NCBI RefSeq assembly: GCF_023204835.1
Contig: NZ_CP096270.1
Location: 1,488,001 to 1,552,000, forward strand
Length of the DNA: 64,000 nt
DNA from: Salinarchaeum laminariae
GTDB taxonomy: Archaea > Halobacteriota > Halobacteria > Halobacteriales > Salinarchaeaceae
Direction of reading: 5' to 3'
Part shown: positions 26,958 through 35,263 of the stretch, piece by piece
Layout: the number at the start of each line of letters is the position of its first letter
Position numbering within the stretch: the first letter of the stretch is position 1
Notes under the pieces: generated by a model
Told to the model about the DNA's origin: nothing
The model's database searches: none
The model's input: the letters and a program-made list of their open reading frames with translations, nothing else
Translations under genes and position numbers: made by a program

Positions 26958-27365
26958 CTACACCACACCCCCGCCGAGGAATGTCGGCACGCTGGCCACG
27001 ACGATTCCGCCCGTGACGACCAGCGATGCGTAGAAGCTCTTGTCCTGTGCCTCGAGTCCGACGCCGAGATCGACCATCAGCAGACGAACGCCGTTGAGAA
27101 TGTGGAACACGGCGGTCGCCAGCAGACCGATCTCGAGGACGCGGACCACCAGCAGGCTCTCCAGCCCCTGGATCGTGTCGGTGTAGGTCGCCGGATCTCC
27201 ACTGGCTGCGTCGATCGCCGTGCTGAGGACGGCGATGTGCATGAACAGATAGCCAATGAGGACCCAGCCGGTGAACTTGTGGAGGATCCAGGCCCACATG
27301 CCGGCGGAGAACTCCCGCCAGCGGCCGAAATCCTCGATCAGCCCCCGATCGTACGACTGGCTCAT
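26958..27365 (-). CDS. sdhC: Succinate dehydrogenase cytochrome b subunit C
   Basis: 135 residues with three helices. The first carries [20 protein letters not shown], where the histidines are the usual haem b ligands; the second carries [19 protein letters not shown]. First gene of the sdhCDBA operon. The promoter is immediately upstream (TATA about 30-33 nt before the ATG) with an 11-bp palindrome behind it. Confidence 0.92.
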   Translation of the reverse strand: MSQSYDRGLIEDFGRWREFSAGMWAWILHKFTGWVLIGYLFMHIAVLSTAIDAASGDPATYTDTIQGLESLLVVRVLEIGLLATAVFHILNGVRLLMVDLGVGLEAQDKSFYASLVVTGGIVVASVPTFLGGGVV

Positions 27366-27392
27366 TTTCCCATGCTGGTCTTTGTTGGCGGC

Positions 27393-27409
27393 CGTATAGT
27401 AGTTACTAC
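27393..27409 (-). promoter_or_regulatory. sdh operon promoter with palindrome
   Basis: Read on the minus strand, GTAGTAACTAC (27399-27409) is a perfect 11-bp palindrome directly upstream of and abutting ACTATACGG, whose TATA lies 30-33 nt before the sdhC ATG. The palindrome occupies the BRE position, where a regulator would block TFB/TBP. Confidence 0.45.
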
Positions 27410-27641
27410 ACTGGCGTGGGAGGACATCCCGAGGGGAATACGTTCGGCCGGTTTCACGCCGTGCCGCCGTCGTCGATCGACCGTCCGCCGGAACGGCCGC
27501 TCAGGGCGTGCGTGATTCAGCGGTCGTACTGAGCTGCGCCGGGGCCCGCGTCGGGTTCGCCGGAGCCGGTCCGAACGTACGGGGACGACCGGCTGTCTCC
27601 CGACCCACCCGCTCAAGTGCGCTCCCCCGCATTCATGACGC

Positions 27642-28040
27642 GTGCAACGCACGATCCGCGTCTCGACGACCGAGCGGCTCGAGATCGTCGCCATCACCGA
27701 TCGGATCGCCGACTGCGTCCCCGAGGACGTCGACGCGGGCAGCTGTCAGGTCTTCTCGCGACACACGACCACTGGCGTCCTCGTCAACGAGGACGAGCCA
27801 CGACTTCGCGAGGACATCGAGAAGTTCCTCGCCGATCTCGTCCCCGATTCGGGGCACCGCCACGACGACCTCGACGGGAATGCCGACAGCCACCTGCGAG
27901 CTGCACTTCTCGGCCCGTCGGCGACGATCCCGATCAGCGACGGCGATCTGGCGCTCGGCAACTGGCAGTCGATCTTCCTGGTGGAGTGCGATGGCCCACG
28001 CGAGCGCGAGCTGGTGGTGACGGTGTCGAGCGCGGAGTGA
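27642..28040 (+). CDS. YjbQ/UPF0047 family protein
   Basis: 132 residues, start GTG 27642 (the nearby ATG at 27635 is out of frame). Family signatures: VFSRHTTTGVLVNEDEPRL, then DGNADSHLRAALLGPS and GNWQSIFLVECDGPRERELV. Bacterial members show weak thiamine-phosphate synthase activity and the family forms trimers; the physiological role is not settled. Located between the divergent sdh operon and menE. Confidence 0.88.
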   Translation: MQRTIRVSTTERLEIVAITDRIADCVPEDVDAGSCQVFSRHTTTGVLVNEDEPRLREDIEKFLADLVPDSGHRHDDLDGNADSHLRAALLGPSATIPISDGDLALGNWQSIFLVECDGPRERELVVTVSSAE

Positions 28041-28099
28041 GCCAGAGCTCTCCCCGCAGACCGGACCGCTCTTGTGCAGTCCGGTCCACGCATCCGGCA

Positions 28100-29662
28100 A
28101 TGCGAATCCCGCAGGGGAGCGATCCCGTCGCCGAGCGGGCCACTGTCAGCGCCGACCAGACTGCGCTCGTCCGTGCAGCCGACGGTGCGACCTGGACCTA
28201 CGGCCGGCTCGACGACGCCGTCGACAGGACTGCTGGCAAGCTCGCCGCGCTCGGCGTCGAGGCGGGCGATCACGTCGGGTTACTCGCCGAGACCGACGTT
28301 CCGGCGGTCCGGACGATCTTCGGAGCGCTCCGGCTCGGTGCCGTGCCGGTGCCGTTGAACACGAGGCTCACCGCGGGCGAACTCGGCCCGCAGCTCGACA
28401 CCGCGGACGTCGAGGTGCTGATCTGTGAGGGTGCAACCGAGGGACTCGGGATCGCCGCTGCGAAGGACGCACCGCGGGATCCACCGACGACGATCGCGAC
28501 CCTCGATGGCGCCGACGCGACCGCCGAGGTGCCCCTCCGGCTCGCCGAGCAGGCGTCCTCGAGCTTCGAGGCCCCGACCCCCGACGCCGACGACACGCGA
28601 CTCCTCCTCTTTACCTCCGGCACCACGGGCGAGCCGAAGGCCGTCGAGCTGACGGCGGGCAACCTCCGATCGAGCGCGATCGCATCGGCGTTCCGGCTGG
28701 GCACCGACCCCGACGATCGCTGGTTCGTCCCGCTGTCGATCTACCACATGGGCGGGTTCGCGCCGGTCTATCGGTCGATCCTCTATGGTACGACCGCGGT
28801 TCTCCAGCGCGAGTTCGACGCCGAGCGCACGCTGACAGCCATCGAGACCCAGAACGTGACCTGCCTCTCCGTCGTTCCGACCATGCTCACCCGGCTGCTC
28901 GATACCGACGGGGCGCCCCGCGCGCTTTCGGATCTCAGATTCGTACTCACCGGCGGTGCTGCGACGCCCCCCGATCTCGTCGACCGCTGTGCGCCCCTCG
29001 ACGTTCCGCTGTGCCCGACCTACGGGCTCACCGAGACTGCCTCGCAGGTCGCGACGGCGCTGCCCGCGGAAGCCCGCGAACACGAGGGAACCGTCGGCCG
29101 ACCGTTGCTCCCGACGACAGTCCGGATCGTCGAGGAGCGGCCGGATCCCGACGCCGAGACCGACTACGAGATCCTGCCCGCTGGCGAGTCCGGCGAGATC
29201 GTGGTCGACGGGCCCACCGTCTCGCCCGGGTACTACGGCAACGACGCCGCCACGACTGCCAGCCGCTCGCCGCTGGGCTACCACACCGGCGACCTCGGCC
29301 GCCACGACGACAACGGCCGGCTCTGGGTGCTCGGCCGCGCGGACGATGCTATCTCGACCGGCGGCGAGCTCGTCCACCCAGCGGACGTCGTCGAGACCCT
29401 CGAATCCCACCCGGCGATCGACGCGGCGGCCGTCGTCGGTCTCGAGGATCCCGAGTGGGGCGAGCGCGTCGCTGCCGTGCTCGTGCCGACCGACGACGAC
29501 CTCGGGATCGGCGCACTGCGTTCTCACTCCACTGTGGAACTGGCTGACTACAAGCGACCGAAGACGATCGCGTTCGTGAGCGAGCTTCCCCGGACTGCCT
29601 CCGGCACCGTCGATCGGGAGGCCGTCCGGAAGCGGCTACGGGAGGACGGCGTCGAGTTCTAA
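28100..29662 (+). CDS. menE: o-Succinylbenzoate-CoA ligase (AMP-forming)
   Basis: 520 residues of the ANL superfamily; activates o-succinylbenzoate with ATP and CoA in menaquinone synthesis. Seen: LLLFTSGTTGEPKAVELTAG (P-loop), IYHMGGFAPVYRSILYGTT, CPTYGLTETASQVATALP, YHTGDLGRHDDNGRLWVLGR, and the catalytic-lysine region at the C terminus (ELPRTASGTVDREAVRKRL). MenE against another acyl-CoA ligase is judged from the TYGLTETASQ motif and compact length. The nearby sdh operon would use the menaquinone made. Confidence 0.85.
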   Translation: MRIPQGSDPVAERATVSADQTALVRAADGATWTYGRLDDAVDRTAGKLAALGVEAGDHVGLLAETDVPAVRTIFGALRLGAVPVPLNTRLTAGELGPQLDTADVEVLICEGATEGLGIAAAKDAPRDPPTTIATLDGADATAEVPLRLAEQASSSFEAPTPDADDTRLLLFTSGTTGEPKAVELTAGNLRSSAIASAFRLGTDPDDRWFVPLSIYHMGGFAPVYRSILYGTTAVLQREFDAERTLTAIETQNVTCLSVVPTMLTRLLDTDGAPRALSDLRFVLTGGAATPPDLVDRCAPLDVPLCPTYGLTETASQVATALPAEAREHEGTVGRPLLPTTVRIVEERPDPDAETDYEILPAGESGEIVVDGPTVSPGYYGNDAATTASRSPLGYHTGDLGRHDDNGRLWVLGRADDAISTGGELVHPADVVETLESHPAIDAAAVVGLEDPEWGERVAAVLVPTDDDLGIGALRSHSTVELADYKRPKTIAFVSELPRTASGTVDREAVRKRLREDGVEF

Positions 29663-29741
29663 TGCAGTGCCGTCTGGACAGCTTCGTTCACTGCCCAGTC
29701 GTTGCACCGGTCTGACTACGCTACGGCACCGACAGCGACCG

Positions 29742-30011
29742 TCAGGTGGACGCCTGGCCACGCGTCCAGCCGGGATCCTGGCCGGTCCGGTCGATGAGAT
29801 CCGACCGACACGCCGGGCAGAACTCTGGGGTGACCGATTTGCTTCGGGGGACGTACACCGCACCGTCACACTCTACGCACGCGTCCGTGACGATCGTCAC
29901 ACAGTCCGCACAGACGTTGAAGTCGTCGACCGTGAGCTCGCGTAGGGGTTCGAGCCGTTTGTCGAGGAGATACTCGTCGATGGCCGTCTGGCAGTTGGTG
30001 CACGGTTGCAT
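29742..30011 (-). CDS. Zinc-ribbon protein
   Basis: 89 residues with four CxxC pairs: CTNC, CADC, CVEC and CPAC, enough for two zinc sites. It begins MQPCTNCQTAIDEYLLDKRL and ends in a charged tail. No family name is certain; such small haloarchaeal zinc proteins often act in regulation or RNA binding. ATG 30011 was chosen because the first CxxC follows directly and the frame upstream is Arg/Ser-rich. Confidence 0.75.
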   Translation of the reverse strand: MQPCTNCQTAIDEYLLDKRLEPLRELTVDDFNVCADCVTIVTDACVECDGAVYVPRSKSVTPEFCPACRSDLIDRTGQDPGWTRGQAST

Positions 30012-30228
30012 GGCGATGCAGTGTGGCACTTGTGACCACACCTGAAATATCTGTTCCCCACCGAGGGGTCGCTGTCCACGATCGCGTCGATCGAGGCGGG
30101 CGGTACGAGCCGTTGGGCCGGTACCTGCGGAACGAGCGACGGACGCTTTCCCCGCATTCTCCGACGAGGGTCGTGGTACCGCGACTCTCAGAAGGGTTAT
30201 CCCCTGACCGAGGCTACAATTGTTTGCA

Positions 30229-30435
30229 ATGGCAAACGGAAAAGTTGACTTCTTCAACGACACTGGCGGCTACGGTTTCATTTCGACTGACGACGACGCT
30301 GTCGACGACGACGAGGACGTGTTCTTCCACATGGAGGACGTCGGCGGTCCCGACCTCGAAGAGGGGCAGGAGGTCGAGTTCGATATCGAGTCCTCCCCCA
30401 AGGGCCCGCGCGCGTCGAATCTCGAGCGCTACTAA
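30229..30435 (+). CDS. cspA: Cold-shock domain protein
   Basis: 68 residues. Single cold-shock domain: ANGKVDFFNDTGGYGFISTD carries RNP1-like GYGFI and EDVFFHMEDV is the RNP2-like FFH motif. Such proteins bind single-stranded RNA or DNA and act as RNA chaperones. ATG 30229 was preferred over TTG 30220. GGTTAT about 30-36 nt upstream is a plausible TATA box. Confidence 0.95.
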   Translation: MANGKVDFFNDTGGYGFISTDDDAVDDDEDVFFHMEDVGGPDLEEGQEVEFDIESSPKGPRASNLERY

Positions 30436-30447
30436 CGACCCGGTTTT

Positions 30448-30484
30448 CGTCCCTCGCTCCGAGCGACGGACGTGACTCGAATTT
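30448..30484 (+). terminator. Hairpin and T-run after cspA
   Basis: CGTCCCTCGCT (30448-30458) pairs with AGCGACGGACG (30462-30472) with one C-C mismatch and a 3-nt loop, followed by TTTT at 30481-30484 and another a few bases later. Placed 12 nt after the cspA stop. Confidence 0.5.
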
Positions 30485-30731
30485 TCCCAATTTTCACGCA
30501 CCCGGGTAGATCTGGCCACAGCTAGCGTTGGATCGCTCCTGGCTTGCTACCCAGTGGAGTCGCTTCCAAGACGGTCGGTGATTCGGTTCCGCCCCGAGCC
30601 GTCGATCTGAACCGTCGATCCGAGCGATCCGTCCACTGGATCCGATCACGACCGTCTCCTCGCCAGACGGCGTGGGATCGCCCCAGGCGGTTCCCAAACG
30701 CTCATTGGCCGGCCCACTCTCTCCTGGGGTA

Positions 30732-32051
30732 ATGCACGTTAGCGTCGTCGGCAGCGGCTACGTCGGCTCGACGATCGCCGCCGTCTTCGCCGAGTGGGGG
30801 CACGAGGTCACGGCGGTCGACGTCGACCAGGAGATCGTGGACGCGATCAATTCGGGAGAGGCACCGATCCACGAGCCGGGACTGGACGAGCGGGTCGCCG
30901 AGCACGGTGGCGGCCGTCTGCACGCGACGACCAACTACGACGAGATCCCCGAGACCGACGTCACCTTCCTCGCGCTCCCGACGCCGTCGAGGGCGGACGG
31001 CTCGATCGACACCAGCATCATCGAGGCCGCGGCGGAGGCGCTGGGCGAGGCCCTCGCCGACGTCGACGAGCACGTCGCGATCGTCAAGAGCACGGTCGTT
31101 CCGGGCACGACGCGGGACGTCCTCGCGCCGCTGATCCGGGCCGAGGCCGGCGATCGGGTCAGCGTCGGAATGAACCCCGAGTTCCAGCGAGAGGGGACAG
31201 CCGTCGCGGACTTCCTCGACCCGGACAAGCTGGTGTTCGGCACGGAGGGCCACGACGCCGGCGTCCCGAGCGAAGAGGACCGCGCGCTCGCGGCGCTCCA
31301 CGAGGTGTTCGCGCCGCTGATCGAGGCCGAAGACCCGCCGATCGTCGAGACCGGACTCACCGAGGCCGAGTTCATCAAGTACGCGAACAACGCCTTCCTC
31401 GCGGCGAAGGTCAGCCTGATCAACGACCTCGGAAACATCGCGAAGGAGTTCGACGTCGACGCCTACGAGATCGCCGATGCGATCGGGCTCGACGATCGCA
31501 TCGGCGAGCGGTTCCTCCGTTCTGGCGTCGGCTGGGGCGGCAGCTGCTTCCCCAAGGACGTGAAAGCGATCATCGCCGCTGCCCAGGCCGAGGGGTACGA
31601 GCCGGCCGTGCTCCAGGCCGCCGTCGACCTGAACGATCGCCAGCCCGAGCGGCTGCTCGAACTGCTCGATCGCCACGCCGACGTCGAGGATGCGACCGTC
31701 GCGGTGCTCGGCCTCTCCTTCAAACCCGGCACCGACGACGTCCGAAACTCTCGCGCGATCCCGGTGATCGAGGGGCTCGAGTCACGGGGCGCGAACGTGA
31801 TCGCGTACGATCCCGTCGCGGAAGCGAACATGCGAGAGCAGTTCCCGGATCTCACGACGGCCGACAGCGCCGAGGCCGCTCTCGCCGGCGCCGACGCTAC
31901 CGTCGTCGTGACTGGCTGGGACGAGTTCAGCGCGCTCGATTCGGACGCGTTTGCGGCGATGGCGACGCCGATCGTCGTCGACGGGCGGCGTGTGATCGAT
32001 ACCGACGACCTCGACGTCGACGGGCTGGTCTACGACGGCCTGACCTGGTGA
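30732..32051 (+). CDS. UDP-glucose 6-dehydrogenase family protein
   Basis: 439 residues. Oxidises UDP-glucose (or a related UDP-hexose) twice to the uronate, giving UDP-glucuronate for protein and lipid glycosylation; the Haloferax counterpart is AglM. Rossmann start [20 protein letters not shown], substrate lysine in [16 protein letters not shown], catalytic Cys272 in [13 protein letters not shown], and [21 protein letters not shown]-acetylmannosamine dehydrogenase is a less likely alternative. Start ATG 30732. Confidence 0.88.
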   Translation: MHVSVVGSGYVGSTIAAVFAEWGHEVTAVDVDQEIVDAINSGEAPIHEPGLDERVAEHGGGRLHATTNYDEIPETDVTFLALPTPSRADGSIDTSIIEAAAEALGEALADVDEHVAIVKSTVVPGTTRDVLAPLIRAEAGDRVSVGMNPEFQREGTAVADFLDPDKLVFGTEGHDAGVPSEEDRALAALHEVFAPLIEAEDPPIVETGLTEAEFIKYANNAFLAAKVSLINDLGNIAKEFDVDAYEIADAIGLDDRIGERFLRSGVGWGGSCFPKDVKAIIAAAQAEGYEPAVLQAAVDLNDRQPERLLELLDRHADVEDATVAVLGLSFKPGTDDVRNSRAIPVIEGLESRGANVIAYDPVAEANMREQFPDLTTADSAEAALAGADATVVVTGWDEFSALDSDAFAAMATPIVVDGRRVIDTDDLDVDGLVYDGLTW

Positions 32052-32084
32052 ACACGCTGGCGAGCTGGCGCTCCTGGGCACAAC

Positions 32085-32111
32085 TTCTTAGGTAGTACAG
32101 AGAGTACTACC
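32085..32111 (+). promoter_or_regulatory. vapBC promoter with autoregulatory-type operator
   Basis: A TATA-like TTCTTAGG (32085-32092) runs into a perfect inverted repeat GGTAGTAC-AGAGA-GTACTACC (32091-32111), which ends 4 nt before the antitoxin ATG. AbrB-type antitoxins usually repress their own operon through such a site; binding here is inferred. Confidence 0.55.
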
Positions 32112-32115
32112 GAAT

Positions 32116-32394
32116 ATGAGCACGGACGAGGCAACTGACAAGCAGACGACTCGCATCACGCGCAAGGGACAGGTGACGATCCCGAAGGAACTCAGAGACG
32201 CCTACGCGCTCGAGGAGGGCGACGAACTGGTCTGGATCGAGACCGAGGACGGGATCGAAGTCCGGAAAGCGACGCAATCCGCCGGACGAGGGCTCCTCGT
32301 CGAGGATGGGACGAGCCGAGAGAGCCGCGACGAAATGGCCGACGCAATGGAAGCGGAGATCCGAGCAAAGCGCCGGGCGGAGTGGACACCGTGA
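32116..32394 (+). CDS. AbrB/MazE/SpoVT-family antitoxin (VapB-like)
   Basis: 92 residues. The swapped-hairpin DNA-binding domain is at about 10-50: TRITRKGQVTIPKELRDAYA, LEEGDELVWIETEDGIEVR. The C-terminal tail (LLVEDGTSRESRDEMADAME and on) is the part that normally threads into the toxin. Its TGA overlaps the toxin GTG by 3 bases, so the two are co-translated. Confidence 0.88.
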   Translation: MSTDEATDKQTTRITRKGQVTIPKELRDAYALEEGDELVWIETEDGIEVRKATQSAGRGLLVEDGTSRESRDEMADAMEAEIRAKRRAEWTP

Positions 32395-32792
32395 CGAGGT
32401 ACACTGTAGACGGTGTGGCGCTCGCCCGGTATCTGGTCGATGCGTTGCCGAGTGACGCTGACGACGCGTTTCGTCGCGCGGAACAGGGCGTTGACGTGCT
32501 CGAGGCGCCGACGGTTACCATCGGCGAGGCGATCTGGGCGACGGTCAACAAGAACGAAATTGGCGGCAAATCTGTCGAAACGACGCCGAACGCAGTGCTT
32601 CGCGGGCTCGTCCACGACGGTCCGGTCGTGGTCGCTGAAACCGACGAGCAGGAGCTGGCAGTGGCCGGCAGTTTGCTCGGTCATCACACCCTCCACGACG
32701 CACTACTCATAGCGAGTCATCGCGTGCAAGGGACCGAGGCGATCGTCACGAACGACGAGCAGTTTGGGAACGAGACAACGGTCTGGGAGTGA
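32391..32792 (+). CDS. PIN-domain ribonuclease toxin (VapC-like)
   Basis: 133 residues from GTG 32391. The PIN acidic sites are visible: YTVDGVALARYLVDAL (first Asp), PTVTIGEAIWATVNK (Glu), HTLHDALLIASHR (Asp) and EAIVTNDEQFGNE (last Asp/Glu). VapC toxins cut tRNA or rRNA when freed from antitoxin. The upstream GTG 32382 in frame is possible but lies deep in the antitoxin gene. Confidence 0.82.
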   Translation: MTRYTVDGVALARYLVDALPSDADDAFRRAEQGVDVLEAPTVTIGEAIWATVNKNEIGGKSVETTPNAVLRGLVHDGPVVVAETDEQELAVAGSLLGHHTLHDALLIASHRVQGTEAIVTNDEQFGNETTVWE

Positions 32793-32852
32793 GCCCTGGC
32801 ACGCTAGGTGACTTGCGTTTTTTGCTCTGCGCGGCGAACCCCGGCCCGAGCG

Positions 32853-33560
32853 CTACGGCTCGAACTCGTCGGGCTCTTCGACTGCTCGCGGTTCGACGTT
32901 CGATAGCTCCTCCGTGAGCCACTCCCGAAGCCAGCGGACGCGCTTCAGACGCCGGTGCGCGATGGTCTCGGCGGCGTCACTGCGGATGCGATCCTCGGCC
33001 TCGTGGCCCCGTTCGAGCACGCGCTCGACCATCTCGGGCGCGTCCATGTGTGTCCGGGCTTCGTACCCCATCCGGAGCATCATGAGGACCGTTCCGTTCG
33101 CGCCGACCTTGTCGAGCAGATCGGCTTCGATGAGACACTGGGTCTCGAGGGAGAGGTCCTCCAGTGGCCCCTGGTAGGAGTGGTCCTCGACCGAGCGGCA
33201 GACCTCGTCGAGGAACGAATCGGGGTACTCACAGTGTGTTTCGAGATACTGCCGGGCGACGCGGGCGCCCTCCTCCGCGTGGACGTCCTGCTCGGCGTCG
33301 AGCTTCGCGACGTCGTGGAAGACCGACGCGACGCGCGTTACGTCGACGTCTGCACCCTCCTTTTTCGCGATCTCGGCAGCGAGATCGACGACGTTCCGGA
33401 TGTGGTTGTACCGGTACTCCGCGGAGTGCCAGGGGTACCAGCGCATCCGGCCGCCCTCCTCTTCCCGCTCGACGCTCGCGGCGAGATACTCGAAGACGAA
33501 CTCCTCCATGGCCGCGAACTCCTCTTCGGAGACGCGGCGCTCCTTGATTTCAACCCCCAC
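32853..33560 (-). CDS. HD-domain metal-dependent phosphohydrolase
   Basis: 235 residues. The HD superfamily ligands are present: YRYNHIRNVVDLAAEIA (first His), VASVFHDVAKLD (HD pair), ARQYLETHCEYP and SVEDHSYQGP. Nucleotide or polyphosphate hydrolysis is typical of the fold; substrate unknown. I chose GTG at 33560 (GVEIKERRVSEEEF) rather than TTG at 33581; ATG at 33506 (MEEFVFEYLAA) is a shorter alternative. Confidence 0.85.
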   Translation of the reverse strand: MGVEIKERRVSEEEFAAMEEFVFEYLAASVEREEEGGRMRWYPWHSAEYRYNHIRNVVDLAAEIAKKEGADVDVTRVASVFHDVAKLDAEQDVHAEEGARVARQYLETHCEYPDSFLDEVCRSVEDHSYQGPLEDLSLETQCLIEADLLDKVGANGTVLMMLRMGYEARTHMDAPEMVERVLERGHEAEDRIRSDAAETIAHRRLKRVRWLREWLTEELSNVEPRAVEEPDEFEP

Positions 33561-33934
33561 CGAACCACCTCGAGGTCGCAAACGTAGTCATGTTAGCCGA
33601 ATACACGACCGTTCGACTCTTTAGGCTTACGTACCGGTCACCAGCGGCCGTCGAGCGATCGGTGGATCGACGGTATACGGCCAACTGCCGGACGAATGCC
33701 CGGTTTTGTCGGCACCCCGTACGCGGTATCACGTTGCCCGTCCGATCTCCTGTTTTGGGGTCGCCTGTCGGCCTGCATCGTCGCCAGCGTCTATGTCGTC
33801 GCTGCCACAGGAACCGTCGCCTGCTGCCCGAATCGCTGCCGGTCTTTGGACAGGTGCCTCCCGCCAGCATCGCCGCCAGTCCCACGGACCGTCGTCTGCC
33901 GCAATTTATCCCGTGCGGGCGCGTACCGGCTGTC
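33561..33934. other. Divergent spacer
   Basis: 374 bp between the HD gene and the MBL-like gene. A TATA-like AATTTAT (33903-33909) is 26-32 nt before the MBL-like ATG. Open frames across it are Cys- and Arg-rich and not haloarchaeal in composition. No RNA gene or repeat was seen. Confidence 0.4.
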
Positions 33935-34645
33935 ATGAAAGGCGACGGCGCGACGACGCTCGAGGCGGTCGGCTCGTTCGACGGCGGCGCCACCTGGCTG
34001 GCGTATCCCGACGAGGTAATGGCTCGCGCGAGCCACGTGCTCTTCGACCCTGGCGATGGTGCGGATGAGGGCGCGGAGAGCGCCACGGACGACCTCTGGC
34101 TCGTCGATCCCGTCGACACCGACGATCTCGACGAGTGGCTCGCCGAGCGGGGCACCGTCGCCGGCGTCGTCATTTTGCTCGATCGTCACAAGCGCGACGC
34201 GGCCAGGATCGCGGCACGGCACGACGTCCCCGTCCACGTCCCCGAGCAGTTCGCCGACGTCCGCGAGGAGCTCTCCGCGCCGACGACGCTCCTGGGGGAC
34301 GAACTCGGAGACACTGGCTACCGGCCAGTTCCAGTCGTAAACCGATCCTTCTGGCACGAGGTCGCCCTCTATCGCGAGCGCGACGGGACGCTGATCGTCC
34401 CCGAGGCCGTCGGCACTGCCGAGTACTTTTGCGTCGGGGGCGAGCGACTCGGCGTCCATCCGGCTCTCAGGCTGTTCCCGCCGCGCTCGGCGCTCGGCAA
34501 TCTCGATCCAGAGCGAGTGCTCGTGGGCCACGGTGCGCCAGTGCTCGAAGACGGTACCGCTGCACTCCGGGAGGCTCTGGCCGCTTCTCGTCGTGGTGCC
34601 CCGCGCCTCTACGCTCAATCACTCCGCTCGGCGCTCCCGTTCTGA
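33935..34645 (+). CDS. Metallo-beta-lactamase-fold-like protein (degenerate)
   Basis: 236 residues starting MKGDGATTLEAVGSFDGGAT. VAGVVILLDRHKRDAARIAA sits where MBL proteins have their HxHxDH zinc motif, but only one His is kept, and LVGHGAPVLEDGTAALREAL resembles the closing MBL histidine segment. It therefore looks like a zinc-poor or non-catalytic relative found in haloarchaea. The fold assignment is by pattern only. Followed 22 bp later by the JAMM-like gene, likely in one operon. Confidence 0.6.
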   Translation: MKGDGATTLEAVGSFDGGATWLAYPDEVMARASHVLFDPGDGADEGAESATDDLWLVDPVDTDDLDEWLAERGTVAGVVILLDRHKRDAARIAARHDVPVHVPEQFADVREELSAPTTLLGDELGDTGYRPVPVVNRSFWHEVALYRERDGTLIVPEAVGTAEYFCVGGERLGVHPALRLFPPRSALGNLDPERVLVGHGAPVLEDGTAALREALAASRRGAPRLYAQSLRSALPF

Positions 34646-34667
34646 GGCGCAGTCACACTCCTCTCTC

Positions 34668-35162
34668 ATGGTCGAAACCTGCTACGTGACCGCGGGGCTG
34701 CTCGACGCGTTGTTGTCGATCGCCGAGGATCGCGAGCCGGACGACGTCTCTACGCTCTTGCTGGTCTCAGAGGCCGGCATTCTCGAGGACAGCATCGAGG
34801 ATAGCGCGATCGCCGATCTCGACGCGACCGACGACACACTGCCGGCGGGCGCTACGGCCGTCGACGATCTCGATCCCGAGACGCCGGTGTTCACTGACCT
34901 CTACTTCCCCTCCACGAGCCGGTCGGTCGACGCGGTGTTCGGCGTCGACGTCTCCGTCCCGCACGGACAGGCCCAGGGCCGGTTCGTCTCGCATCCGCTA
35001 GGAGAGCTCTCCGTCTCGAAGGCTGACGACCTCCACGAAGTCGTGGTGGTGGCGGTTCCGCCGTGGACGCGCGACGACGTCGCCGCCTTCGATCGGAGCG
35101 GCCATCGACTCGACTGCCAAATCGTCGCGGCAGCACCGCCGGAGCGACCGTTCGAGGGGTAA
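34668..35162 (+). CDS. Degenerate JAMM/MPN-like protein
   Basis: 164 residues. GRFVSHPLGELSVSKADDLH (104-123) follows the JAMM pattern HSHPx7SxxD at exact spacing: His109, Pro110, Ser117 and Asp120 are kept but the first zinc His is Val107. DREPDDVSTLLLVS (21-34) takes the place of the usual N-terminal Glu motif without a clear Glu. A catalytic zinc site is therefore unlikely to be intact. Archaeal JAMM proteins are desampylases; this one may bind rather than cleave. Function is inferred from motif only. Confidence 0.6.
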   Translation: MVETCYVTAGLLDALLSIAEDREPDDVSTLLLVSEAGILEDSIEDSAIADLDATDDTLPAGATAVDDLDPETPVFTDLYFPSTSRSVDAVFGVDVSVPHGQAQGRFVSHPLGELSVSKADDLHEVVVVAVPPWTRDDVAAFDRSGHRLDCQIVAAAPPERPFEG

Positions 35163-35240
35163 CTACTGCAAACTTCCTGGGATAACTACTGCAAGCTTCG
35201 AGAGATACGTACTGCCAACTTCGAGAGGCAACTACAGCAC
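35161..35240. repeat. 23-bp tandem repeat, about 3.5 copies
   Basis: Copies start at 35161, 35184, 35207 and 35230 (partial) with an exact 23-bp period. The consensus is AACTACTGCAAGCTTCGAGAG plus two variable bases; copies 1 and 2 share the first 11 bases and copies 2 and 3 share CTTCGAGAG. The array begins inside the stop codon of the JAMM-like gene and ends before the convergent carboxylase gene. Confidence 0.75.
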
Positions 35241-35263
35241 ACGTCCGGGCCGTCGTCGATCGC

